Both the position numbers and the translations under genes were made by a program. The notes below the pieces were generated by a model. It searched no databases. It was given only the letters and a program-made list of their open reading frames with translations, and was not told the origin of the DNA. Below are positions 16,705 through 25,629 of a stretch of 44,970 bases of DNA, piece after piece (the first letter of the stretch is position 1; each line of letters begins with the position of its first letter). Source of the DNA: Hyphomicrobiales bacterium (GTDB taxonomy: Bacteria; Pseudomonadota; Alphaproteobacteria; Rhizobiales; NORP267). The DNA is taken from contig JAJFGZ010000062.1 in NCBI GenBank assembly GCA_021775855.1, forward strand, positions 1 to 44,970. The letters are read 5' to 3'.

Positions 16705-19164
16705 TTGCCAACATTTTCGCCAAGTCTAGAACAGGTTCTGCATCATGCGCTGGTGCTTGCCAACGAACGCAACCATGAATATGCGACGCTGGAGCATTTG
16801 CTGCTGGCGCTGACCGATGAGCGCGATGCCAGCGCGGTGATGCGGGCATGCAACGTCGACATTGAGGTCCTGCAGCGCAATCTGATTGACTATCTGGACA
16901 ACGATCTCGATGAATTGGTCATTGACACCGGTGATGATTCCAAACCGACGGCCGGGTTCCAGCGGGTCATCCAGCGCGCAGTCATCCATGTGCAGACATC
17001 GGGCCGCGAAGAGGTGACTGGAGCCAACGTGCTTGTGGCGATTTTTGCGGAGCGCGAAAGTCATGCCGCCTATTTCCTGCAGGAGCAGGAGATGAACAGG
17101 TACGACGCAGTCAATTACATTTCACACGGCGTCGCCAAACAGATCGGCGCGACGAACAATTCGGGGCCTGTGCGCGGGGCGCAGGACCCATCCACCGATA
17201 CCGAAAACGGCACGGATGGGATTACTCAAAACGATGCCCTTGAAGCCTATTGCATTGACCTGAACGCCAAGGCCGAAAGCGGCTTGATCGACCCGCTGAT
17301 TGGTCGCGAAGCCGAGATCAAACGCACTATCCAGATCTTGTGCCGGCGGCGGAAAAATAATCCAATTTTCGTTGGCGATCCGGGTGTCGGCAAGACCGCA
17401 ATCGCAGAAGGGCTGGCGTTCCGTATTGTCGAAGGCGATGTGCCGGAGGTGCTCGCGGATTCCACAATTCTTCAACTCGATATGGGCGCACTCTTGGCCG
17501 GAACCCGGTACCGGGGTGATTTTGAAGAGCGGTTGAAAGCGGTCGTTAACGAGATCGAAGCCTATCCCGGTGCGATCATGTTTATCGACGAGATCCACAC
17601 CGTCATTGGCGCAGGCGCTACGTCGGGCGGCGCGATGGACGCGTCCAATCTGTTGAAGCCGGCCTTGCAGGGCGGGATCCTGCGCTGCATGGGGTCGACG
17701 ACCTACAAGGAATACCGCCAGCATTTCGAGAAGGACCGGGCGCTTGCAAGGCGGTTCCAGAAAATTGATATTACGGAGCCTTCCGTCAAAGACACGATCA
17801 AAATCCTGCGCGGGTTGAAACCCTATTTCGAAGAGTTCCACGATATCCGCTACACCGATCAGGCGATCAAGACGGCGGTAGAATTATCGGCGCGGTATAT
17901 TCACGATCGTAAATTACCGGATAAAGCGATCGATGTCATTGACGAATCCGGCGCGTCACAGCGGCTTATGGCACCGAGCCGGCGGAAAAAATCTATCGGC
18001 GTCAAGGAAGTCGAAGCGACTGTCGCGACCATGGCGCGGATTCCGCCAAAGACCGTTTCCAAAGACGATACCGAGGTGCTCAAGCATCTGGAGGTTCACT
18101 TGAAGCGCGTTGTATTTGGCCAGGAACAGGCCATCGAAGCGCTCGGTTCGGCTATCAAATTGTCTCGCGCGGGATTGCGCGAGCCGGAAAAACCCATTGG
18201 CAGCTATCTGTTCTCTGGTCCGACCGGGGTCGGTAAGACCGAAGTTGCCCGCCAGCTTGCCGAGTTGATGGGCATCGAGATCCTGCGTTTTGACATGTCG
18301 GAATATATGGAGCGTCATGCGGTCTCCCGTCTGATCGGCGCGCCGCCCGGGTATGTGGGCTTTGACCAGGGTGGATTGCTGACCGATCAGGTTGACCAGC
18401 ATCCCCATTGCGTTTTGCTGATGGACGAAATCGAGAAGGCGCATCCCGATCTGTTCAACGTGTTGCTGCAGGTCATGGATCACGGCAAGCTGACCGATAA
18501 TAATGGCAAGCAAGTTGATTTCAGGAACGTCATTCTGATCATGACCACCAATGCGGGCGCGGCCGATCTGGCCAAATCCCAGATCGGGTTCAGTCCGGAT
18601 GACCGGCTTGGCGACAACGAAGAAGCCATCAGCCGGATGTTTTCGCCGGAATTCCGCAACCGGCTTGATTCGATCATCGGGTTTAGCTCCCTCAAACCGG
18701 CGGTAATTACCAAAATTGTCGAGAAATTCGTGCTCCAGCTTGAAGCCCAGCTGGCGGACCGAAATGTTACGATCGAATTGGCGCCCGCCGCCAACAATTG
18801 GGTTGCCAAGCGGGGATACGACGAAAAGTTCGGTGCCCGTCCGCTCGCCCGGGTTATCCAGGAACACATCAAAAAACCACTCGCCGAAGAATTGCTGTTC
18901 GGCAAGCTCAATAAGGGCGGGACCGTGCGGGTCGGGGTCAAAAAGGAAAAAGGTGAGAGCGTGCTCTCCTTCGACTATATCGAAGACCAGCCAGTCAAGC
19001 CCAAGCCGAAACGCGGCGGCAATACCAAGTCGGGCAAATCGGAAAAATCGGGCAAGGGCAAACGGGCAAGCGTGACAAAATCAGCCAAGCAACCCCGCAA
19101 GAAGGGTAGCGGTTCATCCGGCGGCGGAAGCCTTGTACCAAAAGTGCCATTGCTGACCGACTAG
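16705..19164 (+). CDS. clpA: ClpA, ATP-dependent Clp protease ATP-binding subunit
   Basis: An 819-residue Hsp100 unfoldase of the ClpAP protease. Domains in order: the double-repeat N-domain ([21 protein letters not shown]), AAA1 with Walker [10 protein letters not shown] and Walker [10 protein letters not shown], and AAA2 with Walker [10 protein letters not shown] and Walker [10 protein letters not shown]. The IGFS segment in the second half (about SQIGFSPDD or DSIIGFSSL) may form the ClpP-binding loop. The C-terminal 55-60 residues form an unusual Lys/Gly/Ser-rich tail ending VPKVPLLTD. The frame opens at ATG 16675 inside clpS, but TTG at 16705, with GAGAGAG just upstream and the family start PTFSPSLEQ, is preferred. 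It is translated straight after clpS. Confidence 0.95.
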   Translation: MPTFSPSLEQVLHHALVLANERNHEYATLEHLLLALTDERDASAVMRACNVDIEVLQRNLIDYLDNDLDELVIDTGDDSKPTAGFQRVIQRAVIHVQTSGREEVTGANVLVAIFAERESHAAYFLQEQEMNRYDAVNYISHGVAKQIGATNNSGPVRGAQDPSTDTENGTDGITQNDALEAYCIDLNAKAESGLIDPLIGREAEIKRTIQILCRRRKNNPIFVGDPGVGKTAIAEGLAFRIVEGDVPEVLADSTILQLDMGALLAGTRYRGDFEERLKAVVNEIEAYPGAIMFIDEIHTVIGAGATSGGAMDASNLLKPALQGGILRCMGSTTYKEYRQHFEKDRALARRFQKIDITEPSVKDTIKILRGLKPYFEEFHDIRYTDQAIKTAVELSARYIHDRKLPDKAIDVIDESGASQRLMAPSRRKKSIGVKEVEATVATMARIPPKTVSKDDTEVLKHLEVHLKRVVFGQEQAIEALGSAIKLSRAGLREPEKPIGSYLFSGPTGVGKTEVARQLAELMGIEILRFDMSEYMERHAVSRLIGAPPGYVGFDQGGLLTDQVDQHPHCVLLMDEIEKAHPDLFNVLLQVMDHGKLTDNNGKQVDFRNVILIMTTNAGAADLAKSQIGFSPDDRLGDNEEAISRMFSPEFRNRLDSIIGFSSLKPAVITKIVEKFVLQLEAQLADRNVTIELAPAANNWVAKRGYDEKFGARPLARVIQEHIKKPLAEELLFGKLNKGGTVRVGVKKEKGESVLSFDYIEDQPVKPKPKRGGNTKSGKSEKSGKGKRASVTKSAKQPRKKGSGSSGGGSLVPKVPLLTD

Positions 19165-19210
19165 ATCTCATAACTGATACGGGCGGGATTGCGTCGATGG
19201 GCGTCGCATA

Positions 19211-19951
19211 TTGAGCACTTCCGGCGAAGAAGCAACGGCGCTCGCCGCGCGGCGCAAGTCTGCCTTTTCTCTCGGCATGAAGGCCTGCTATTCCCCGGCT
19301 GCGATAGTGCTCACTCTGTCATTTTTCGGGTTTGGCGCGTTTGCCCGCGAGGGCGGGTTATCGCTGGTATTCACGATGCTGATTTCGGTTTTTGTCTGGG
19401 CACTGCCCGGGCAGGTGGTCCTGGTTAGCGAAGTGGCGGCGGGTGCGACTATATTTGCCGCCGCTTTGGCTGTAACCCTGACGGCGGTGCGCCTGATGCC
19501 GCTCGTAGTCACCCTGATGCCGGTCCTGCGCGGACCACGCACCCCAAAATGGCAGCAATATCTGTTGTCGCATTTCCTGGCGATCACGGTCTGGGTCGAA
19601 GCGATGCGGAATTTGCCAGCAATGCCGCGTGACATGCGCATCCCGTTCTATGTGGGGTTTTGTCTGGTCCTGTTCACGCTGAACATTTTTGCGACCGGCG
19701 CCGGGTTTTTACTTGCGGGGATTCTATCGGCAAAACTTGCGGCGGGATTGCTGTTCCTCACCCCGATATATTTCGTGCTGTCGCTCATGTCGGTTTCGGT
19801 CGATTTGACGAACCGGCTTGCGCTCGGATTTGGGTTCGTCCTTGGGCCGGTCTTTTTTACCGCGTTCCCGGGGTATGAGCTTCTATTCTCCGGGGTGGTC
19901 GGGGGAACGGCAGCGTATTTCATCGCGCGATTGCATCGGGGCAGGGTATGA
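19211..19951 (+). CDS. azlC: AzlC family branched-chain amino acid exporter subunit
   Basis: A 246-residue inner-membrane protein with about seven or eight hydrophobic segments. AzlC features are the N-terminal FSLGMKACYSPAAIVLTLSFFGFGAFAREGG region, ALPGQVVLVSEVAAGA, and LTAVRLMPLVVTLMP. With AzlD it is thought to export branched-chain amino acids or analogues. The start is TTG at 19211, the only plausible one before the first membrane segment apart from ATG at 19277, which would begin inside it. Its stop overlaps the azlD start in ATGA, a classic coupled pair. It follows clpA by 46 bases with no terminator. Confidence 0.88.
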   Translation: MSTSGEEATALAARRKSAFSLGMKACYSPAAIVLTLSFFGFGAFAREGGLSLVFTMLISVFVWALPGQVVLVSEVAAGATIFAAALAVTLTAVRLMPLVVTLMPVLRGPRTPKWQQYLLSHFLAITVWVEAMRNLPAMPRDMRIPFYVGFCLVLFTLNIFATGAGFLLAGILSAKLAAGLLFLTPIYFVLSLMSVSVDLTNRLALGFGFVLGPVFFTAFPGYELLFSGVVGGTAAYFIARLHRGRV

Positions 19952-20289
19952 GCGGCTCCGATTTTTGGGTCCAGTTGGGTTTCTTGTTGATTGCCGGGTA
20001 TCTGGCAACCGATATCTGGCGTTTGGCCGGTGTACTCGTGGCATCAAAGGTCGACGAGACTGGAGAGATTTTCAACTGGGTCCGCGCAGTCGCGACGGCA
20101 TTGGTTGCGGCGTTGATCGCGCGCATCCTGTTTTTCCCGCTCGGAGAACTGGCAAATGTCTTGCCGCTGGTCCGCTATGGCGCGGTGGCCGTTGGAATTG
20201 CCGTTTATTTTTTGACGGCGCGAGCGATTGCGTGGGGCGTCCTTAGCGGCGAGTTGGCTTTGCTCGGCGGGCACTTTTATTTGGGCTAG
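19948..20289 (+). CDS. azlD: AzlD family branched-chain amino acid exporter subunit
   Basis: A 113-residue membrane protein with three or four hydrophobic segments (WVQLGFLLIAGYLATDIWRL, AVATALVAALIARILFFP, GAVAVGIAVYFL, ALLGGHFYLG). It is the small partner of AzlC; the ATG overlaps the azlC stop (ATGA at 19948-19951). The RALPF motif of classic AzlD is not obvious, but size, topology and pairing are as expected. Its stop codon TAG overlaps the stop of the opposite-strand HIT gene in the tetranucleotide CTAG (20286-20289). Confidence 0.85.
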   Translation: MSGSDFWVQLGFLLIAGYLATDIWRLAGVLVASKVDETGEIFNWVRAVATALVAALIARILFFPLGELANVLPLVRYGAVAVGIAVYFLTARAIAWGVLSGELALLGGHFYLG

Positions 20290-20708
20290 AGCGCCGCGCG
20301 TAGTCTGTAGGCGTTGGACTGCAGGATTTCCTGATCCGCCATCTCGCTTGCAGGGGGTTTTAGTTTGACCCCTTCGTGGCGCGGGATTACGTGGAAATGC
20401 AGATGGTAAACTATCTGCCCGGCGGCCGGTTCGTTGAATTGCTGAATCAGGATGCCATCGGCATCGAAGGCCTGCACAAGCCCACGCGCTATTTTCTGGA
20501 CACTGGTCATGACGGCGGCCAGATCGACACTGTCCACATCAAGGATATTGCGGGCCTGGTTTTTTGGGATGACCAGGGTATGACCATCTGCACGGGGCAT
20601 GATGTCCATGAACGCGAAAGTGAGATCGTCCTCGTAGACCTTATTTGAGGGAATTTCGCCCTTCAGAATCTTGGCGAAAATATTTTCCGGATCGTAAGTT
20701 TCGGTCAT
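20286..20708 (-). CDS. HIT (histidine triad) family protein
   Basis: A 140-residue HIT-family nucleotide hydrolase or transferase. The triad HLHFHVIPR places the histidines at 102, 104 and 106; upstream VYEDD, FAFMDIMPRADGHTLVIPK and FNEPAAGQIVYHLHFH match the HINT/FHIT-like core. Members hydrolyse AMP-N-linked or dinucleoside polyphosphate substrates; the cellular substrate is not clear here. ATG at 20708 has a good AGGAAA ribosome site. It is the last gene of a minus-strand run with ridA, the phosphodiesterase and the acyltransferase. Confidence 0.92.
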   Translation of the reverse strand: MTETYDPENIFAKILKGEIPSNKVYEDDLTFAFMDIMPRADGHTLVIPKNQARNILDVDSVDLAAVMTSVQKIARGLVQAFDADGILIQQFNEPAAGQIVYHLHFHVIPRHEGVKLKPPASEMADQEILQSNAYRLRAAL

Positions 20709-20762
20709 ATTGATTTCCTGTTTTTTACCTTGTCCAATGATTTTCAGGCCTGGCAGCCATGG

Positions 20763-21950
20763 TCAAGACCTGTCTTTCCGGAAGGGCGAATGCTGGCCGA
20801 GATACTGGACTTCGATTTCAAGATGTTCGCGCTCTCCCCGCAGATGCTGAGCGACCGCGTTGCGCAATCCCTCGTGAGCAATGTAGTGCGCGCTATAGGT
20901 CGTGACGGGCAAATAGCCGCGCGCCAATTTGTGGGGCCCCTGTGCGCCGGCCTCGACCCGGTTGAACTTGTTAGCAATAGCGTATTCGATCGCCTGGTAA
21001 TAACAGGTCTCGAAGTGCAGGAAGGGGAGATCCTCAACGCATCCCCAATGGCGGCCGTATAAAGTTCCGCCGCCAAACAGATTGAGCGCGCCCGCAATAT
21101 AGTCACCGTCTCGCCGCACCATGATCAGCAGGATGGATTGTTTGAGCTTCTCCCCGAGTAACGAGAAAAATGTCCGGTTTAGATAGGGCCGGCCCCATTT
21201 CCGTACGCCGGTATCCAGGTAAAATTGATAGAAGGCATCCCAGTGGGATTCCGTGATATCGTCGCCGGTCAACCATTCGAACGTGCAGCCGGATGCGGCG
21301 GATTTTTCCCGCTCGCGCCGGATGCCTTTGCGTTTGCGCGATGCCAGTTCGCTAAGGAAATGATCGAACGTTTCGTATCCCTGGTTGAACCAGTGAAACT
21401 GCTGGTCAGTGCGTAGCAAGAAACCCTGTTCGCCGAGAAAATTCCACTGATCCTCGGGTAGAAATGTCAGATGGATTGAGGACGAGTCGAAATGCTCGTT
21501 CAACTGCAGCAACGCGTCGACCATGACTTTCTGGTAATGCAGAGCGTCCTGATCGGGCCCGATCAAAAAACGTGGTCCGTTGACCGGACTGAACGGCACC
21601 GAGACCTGGAGTTTCGGGTAATAGGAAATGCCGCCGCGCTCGAGTGCATCAGCCCAGGCGTGGTCGAATACATATTCACCCTGGCTGTGGCCCTTCAGAT
21701 AGCACGGCATACAGGCAGCAATATCGCCGGACTTGTCTTCAACCACCAGATGCTGGGGGAGCCATCCCGTCTCGGCTTTCACGCAACCAGCCTCTTCGAG
21801 AGCGTTCAGGAATTCGTGAGATACAAATGGATTGAAACCTTGTTCCGGGTTGGCTTCGGCGTCCGATGCGCGGGCGCACGCGTTCCACGCGTCAGCGTCG
21901 ATCGCAGAAATGCGTTGTTCTACGCGAACCTTAACATCCAGATCTTTCAC
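20763..21950 (-). CDS. FemAB/GNAT-like acyltransferase (DUF482, COG3146)
   Basis: About 395 residues of the DUF482 (COG3146) family, a double-GNAT fold related to FemAB peptidyl transferases. Recognisable parts are NPFVSHEFLNALEEAGCV, a central PFSPVNGPRFLIG, the HWFNQGYETFDHFLSELASRKRKGIRRER region, and LNLFGGGTLYGRHWGC with HFETCYYQAIEYAI near the end. The C-terminal HEGLRNAVAQHLRGERE is typical. The substrate is unknown; a role in cell-envelope or amino-acyl modification is only a suggestion. The frame opens at TTG 21980, inside the upstream gene; GTG at 21950 begins 10 bases after that gene's stop and is preferred, without a strong ribosome site for either. Confidence 0.82.
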   Translation of the reverse strand: MKDLDVKVRVEQRISAIDADAWNACARASDAEANPEQGFNPFVSHEFLNALEEAGCVKAETGWLPQHLVVEDKSGDIAACMPCYLKGHSQGEYVFDHAWADALERGGISYYPKLQVSVPFSPVNGPRFLIGPDQDALHYQKVMVDALLQLNEHFDSSSIHLTFLPEDQWNFLGEQGFLLRTDQQFHWFNQGYETFDHFLSELASRKRKGIRREREKSAASGCTFEWLTGDDITESHWDAFYQFYLDTGVRKWGRPYLNRTFFSLLGEKLKQSILLIMVRRDGDYIAGALNLFGGGTLYGRHWGCVEDLPFLHFETCYYQAIEYAIANKFNRVEAGAQGPHKLARGYLPVTTYSAHYIAHEGLRNAVAQHLRGEREHLEIEVQYLGQHSPFRKDRS

Positions 21951-21960
21951 TAGTTTTCGG

Positions 21961-22707
21961 TCACGGTTTGAAATTTTCAAAAATGATATTGTCGGCGAAA
22001 ACGCTCGCGCGCTTGACGTCGGTCTCCGTGCGTACTGTCCAGGTCAGCAGAGGTTTGCGCAACAATATCCGAGCCGCCTGGGGGGCAATCGAGATCAGAT
22101 TCTCAACATTAAAAGCCACAAAATCCGGCCTGGTTCTGAGCCAGTGCAACATATGGCGAAGATTGATTTTTTGACCCCATGTCAGAAACCCCCAATATTT
22201 TTTGCCGCGAAATTCTTCGGCGACAATTCCCCTCGGAATATCCGGCGCGAGCCTGCGGAATTCCGAGACAGAGTTCGGGTCAAAGGACATGACGGCAACC
22301 GGCCCGGTATAGTTTTTCAGGGCTTTGGCGATTGACAATTCCAACTGTCCTACATCCTTCCAGCGACTTTTAACTTCGAGGAACAAGGGCGTTTGGCCAT
22401 CGACCAACGCCAGCAAATCAACAAGGGTCAACATGGGATCGCTGGTGTCCCGGAACCTGGTTTTCTGCAATTCGCTTGACGTGAATTTTTCCAGCAGACC
22501 ATCGGCTTCCGTTAGCCGCTCCAGGGAGGCGTCGTGAAACACCATTACCCTATTGTCTGCCGACAATTGCAGATCAACCTCGATTGCGTAACCGGCCTCG
22601 ATTGCTGCTGCGACGGACGAGCGGGAATTTTCTACAATCCCAGAATCAGCATCGTGCAGCCCCCGGTGGGCGATGGGGCGCGATGTCAGCCAGTCAAATC
22701 GCCGCAT
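21961..22707 (-). CDS. Glycerophosphodiester phosphodiesterase family protein
   Basis: A 248-residue GDPD-family TIM-barrel enzyme. The N-terminal catalytic motif AHRGLHD, the metal-binding ENSRSSVAAAIEAGYAIEVDLQLSADNRVMVFHD segment (Glu and Asp ligands plus catalytic His) and PLFLEVKSRW are all intact. The family splits glycerophosphodiesters into glycerol-3-phosphate and an alcohol. There is no signal peptide, so it should be cytoplasmic like UgpQ. ATG at 22707 follows the ridA stop by 23 bases. It leads into the acyltransferase gene. Confidence 0.9.
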   Translation of the reverse strand: MRRFDWLTSRPIAHRGLHDADSGIVENSRSSVAAAIEAGYAIEVDLQLSADNRVMVFHDASLERLTEADGLLEKFTSSELQKTRFRDTSDPMLTLVDLLALVDGQTPLFLEVKSRWKDVGQLELSIAKALKNYTGPVAVMSFDPNSVSEFRRLAPDIPRGIVAEEFRGKKYWGFLTWGQKINLRHMLHWLRTRPDFVAFNVENLISIAPQAARILLRKPLLTWTVRTETDVKRASVFADNIIFENFKP

Positions 22708-22730
22708 TCGATGACCCCGGAACAGGCTCC

Positions 22731-23201
22731 CTAGTTTATTTTTATTTCGAACACTGCATCGATTTCAACCGTCATGTCGAACGGCAGGTTAGGAGCGCCG
22801 ACGGCAAAGCGGGCATGGCGTCCGGCATCACCCAGAACCTCAACCATGAGATCAGACGCGCCGTTGATGACCTTGGGTTGATCAGAAAAATCGGGCGTAC
22901 AATTGACGAACGCGCCGAGCTTGACGCAACGCACGATGCGCGCCAAATCACCGGTCGCGGCCTTGGCCTGAGCAAGGATGTTGATGGCCACCAAACGTGC
23001 CGCCGCAATGCCATCCTCGACGGATCGCGTATCGCCCACCTTGCCGGTATATTCAAATCCGTTTGGGCCTGATGGCCCCTGACCGGAAATGAACAGAAGG
23101 TTCCCTGTAATGACGTACGGAACATAATTGGCCGCCGGTGCGGCGGCGGCGGGTAGCTCTATGCCGAGCGAGTTCAGCCTCTCTTCGGGTGTCTGTGACA
23201 T
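22731..23201 (-). CDS. RidA family protein
   Basis: A 156-residue RidA (YjgF/YER057c/UK114) family protein, first gene of its operon. RidA proteins hydrolyse reactive enamine/imine intermediates from PLP enzymes; members of the longer subgroup like this one differ in substrate. Seen here: LFISGQGPSG, the NILAQAKAATGDLARIVRCVKLGAFVN region and HARFAVGAPNLPFDMTVEIDAVFEI; Arg131 is the likely counterpart of the catalytic Arg105 of RidA. ATG at 23201 has an excellent AGGAG site seven bases upstream. A serine dehydratase (an iron-sulfur, not PLP, enzyme) elsewhere in the window would not be its source of enamine. Confidence 0.9.
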   Translation of the reverse strand: MSQTPEERLNSLGIELPAAAAPAANYVPYVITGNLLFISGQGPSGPNGFEYTGKVGDTRSVEDGIAAARLVAINILAQAKAATGDLARIVRCVKLGAFVNCTPDFSDQPKVINGASDLMVEVLGDAGRHARFAVGAPNLPFDMTVEIDAVFEIKIN

Positions 23202-23408
23202 TCAATTCTCCTGTCGATTTTCGTTGATTTGGTTCTGGACCATTTGGCGTTGGGCGAGTGGGAACACCGCCAAAATTCGCATTTCGCAGCTTCAAACAAA
23301 GTTCATGACCGTTCGCGAATGAGTGGTTGTTGTATGTGTGGGAAGCGACCCAATATGATAACAATAGGCCTAACGTATCGGATTTTCACGCCAAGGGACA
23401 AGTGCTGG

Positions 23409-24311
23409 ATGACCAATGTTGAAATGAATTGTGACCAGGAATCAAAAGAAAAAAATTCTCCACTTCCAATATCTTTTTGGGTCGAACGTGTTGTCCTCAT
23501 TACTTTTATTATGCTGGTGGTTGGGCAGTTCTCAAAGGCCCGGTCAGAGCCGGTTTCGCTGGCAGGGCATCGTGCTGTCTATGATATTGCGCTTGAGAAT
23601 GGCACAGGCCGGGCGGGCAACCTGACGGCGTCGGGTCGGGTGGTTCTCGAATTCGATGGCGATGCGTGTCAGGGCTACACACAGAATATGCGGTTTCTGA
23701 CCCGGTATTTGGGGCCGAACGGTCCTGCGACCACAAGCGATGTTCAGTCGACGACCTGGGAATCCGGCGATGGGACGATCTTCCGGTTCAATTCGCGCCA
23801 ATACCAGGACGGCGAACTGAAATTATCGTCACGCGGTGACGCTGCGAGAGAAGACAGCTCTGATATTTCAGTCGATTTGATTGAGCCCGAGGAAAGGGAA
23901 TTCAACTTTAGCGAGGGAATTCTTTTTCCGACAGAGCATCTGATGCTATTGATCGCGCAAGCCGAGGAGGGCGCCCGATTTGTCCAGCGTGACGTTTTTG
24001 ATGGTTCCGATACAGGCGATAGAGTTTCGGCGACAAGCGCAGTCATTGGGCAGCCCGTCCGCAGCGAAATTACCGGTATTCCCGGTGTCGAGCCGTTAAA
24101 CGGAATGATCTACTGGCCAGTATCGCTTGCCTATTTTGAATTGGGCGCAGACGGCCAACCGGGCGAAGAGGTGCCGTCCTACCAGCTATCGTTCGATCTT
24201 TTTCGGAACGGTGTCAGCACGGATATTCTGATCGATTATGGCGAATTCGCTTTGCGGGCGACGCTGTCAGAAATCCGTTTTTTCGACGCCGTTGCCTGCG
24301 AAGATCAATAG
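23409..24311 (+). CDS. eipB: EipB-like cell envelope integrity protein (DUF1849)
   Basis: A 300-residue exported protein of the EipB/DUF1849 family. A hydrophobic segment (VVLITFIMLVVGQFSKARS) near residues 29-45 acts as signal peptide, then LAGHRAVYDIAL opens the beta-spiral domain. The two cysteines of the family disulfide are visible, in GDACQGYTQN and in the C-terminal AVACEDQ. In Brucella EipB is a periplasmic protein that supports envelope integrity. The frame is open upstream from 23229, but ATG at 23409 has AAGGGA about eleven bases before it; ATG 23424 is the alternative. It faces dinB tail to tail with four bases between, and is divergent from ridA across about 200 bp with no other feature I can name. 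Confidence 0.85.
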   Translation: MTNVEMNCDQESKEKNSPLPISFWVERVVLITFIMLVVGQFSKARSEPVSLAGHRAVYDIALENGTGRAGNLTASGRVVLEFDGDACQGYTQNMRFLTRYLGPNGPATTSDVQSTTWESGDGTIFRFNSRQYQDGELKLSSRGDAAREDSSDISVDLIEPEEREFNFSEGILFPTEHLMLLIAQAEEGARFVQRDVFDGSDTGDRVSATSAVIGQPVRSEITGIPGVEPLNGMIYWPVSLAYFELGADGQPGEEVPSYQLSFDLFRNGVSTDILIDYGEFALRATLSEIRFFDAVACEDQ

Positions 24312-24315
24312 TATT

Positions 24316-25629
24316 CTAGTTTTTTAGTGCGCGACCCTTGCCGAGCGCCTGTTTGCCGAACCTGGAGCGCAGCTTGTCGGTTGCCAATTCCAGGTCGGCC
24401 TGACGGGCTGCGCTTTCGTCGAGAAAATCAACCGGATCGGTCCGGATGCCTTCTTCCAGACCGGACACGCCAGCGCCGATCAACCGGTATTTGACGCCTA
24501 AAGGTTCCCTCACCAACAGCATTACCGCGTGTTTGAAAATGGTATCCGCCAGGCTGGTAGCGGACTTGAGCGTTGTCCGTCGGGTCACAGTCCGAAAATC
24601 CGACGTGGTTAGCTTTAGGGTGATAGTGACCCCGGACAGGCCAGATTTTTTGAGCCGGTCAGACGTGCGCTCGCACTGGATCCACAGGTTGCGTTCGAGT
24701 TCGTGGCGGTCCGAAATATCGGTTGAAAATGTCGTTTCGCTTGACACGCTTTTCGTTTCCCGGCTCGGATTGACGGGCCTCGTATCCTTGCCCCAGGCGA
24801 GCGAATTCAACCTGGTACCCAGCACACCATAGCTCCCTGTGAGCGATTTCAGGTCCAGTCTGCGTAAGTCATTTATTGTCTTAACCCCTTCTTTTGCAAG
24901 ACGTTTTTGGGTGACCTTGCCGACACCCCAGATGATGCCGATCGGTTTGTCGGCTAGAAACATTTCTGTCTCTGATTTGCCGATCACCGCAAATCCCCGG
25001 GGCTTTTCAAGATCGGAGGCGATCTTTGCTAAAAACTTGTTGTGGCTGAGACCGATGGAGACGGCGACGCCGACTTGCTTTTCTACCTTCCGGGAAAAGG
25101 CCGCGAGTGACTGGGCGGGGCTTGCTTTGTGCAACCGTTCCGTCCCGTGGAGATCCAGAAAAGCTTCATCGATCGACAGCGGCTCAACCAGTGGCGTGAG
25201 TTCCCGCATCATATCGCGGATTTCACGCCCGACACGTGTGTATTTGGCCATGTCGGGTGGGATGACGACGGCGTCCGGGCACGCGCGTTTCGCCTTGAAC
25301 ATGGGCATTGCCGAGCGGATACCGTGGGTCCTGGCGATATAGCAGGCTGCTGCCACAACGCCGCGCTTGCCCCCGCCAATGATCACCGGTTTATCCCTGA
25401 TATCCGGATTGTCCCGCTTCTCGACACTGGCGTAAAACGCGTCGCAATCGATATGGGCGATCGAGAGCGTGTTGATTTCGGGATGTTCAATCAGTCTTGG
25501 GCTTGCGCAAGAGGGACAACGCACCGCTACATTCATGTCCAGTTCGTGAGAAAATGTCGTTGAGCAGTCGCGGCACAGGAATTCGGCGGGGTCGCCAGAG
25601 TTTATTTGCTGGTTTCGTTCTGGAGCCAT
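24316..25629 (-). CDS. dinB: DNA polymerase IV (Y family) with N-terminal zinc-binding-like module
   Basis: A 437-residue translesion polymerase. The catalytic carboxylates are Asp61 (HIDCDAFYASVE) and Asp154-Glu155 (SIDEAFLDL); the steric and fingers residues, HhH thumb (GVGKVTQKRLAKEG) and little finger follow in order. Ahead of the polymerase core sits a 40-residue module with Cys19-x-x-Cys22 and Cys38-x-x-Cys41, likely a zinc ribbon, as seen in many alphaproteobacterial DinB proteins but not in E. coli. The C-terminal beta-clamp motif is not obvious. The ATG at 25629 overlaps the end of the ROK gene by 28 bases, pointing to coupled translation. I see no alphaproteobacterial SOS box (GTTC-N7-GTTC) before the operon. 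Confidence 0.93.
   Translation of the reverse strand: MAPERNQQINSGDPAEFLCRDCSTTFSHELDMNVAVRCPSCASPRLIEHPEINTLSIAHIDCDAFYASVEKRDNPDIRDKPVIIGGGKRGVVAAACYIARTHGIRSAMPMFKAKRACPDAVVIPPDMAKYTRVGREIRDMMRELTPLVEPLSIDEAFLDLHGTERLHKASPAQSLAAFSRKVEKQVGVAVSIGLSHNKFLAKIASDLEKPRGFAVIGKSETEMFLADKPIGIIWGVGKVTQKRLAKEGVKTINDLRRLDLKSLTGSYGVLGTRLNSLAWGKDTRPVNPSRETKSVSSETTFSTDISDRHELERNLWIQCERTSDRLKKSGLSGVTITLKLTTSDFRTVTRRTTLKSATSLADTIFKHAVMLLVREPLGVKYRLIGAGVSGLEEGIRTDPVDFLDESAARQADLELATDKLRSRFGKQALGKGRALKN

Noticed and set aside
17122-18867. Long open frames of 239 and 303 residues on the minus strand across clpA
   Set aside because: They are antisense shadows of a fully conserved gene, frequent in GC-rich DNA.
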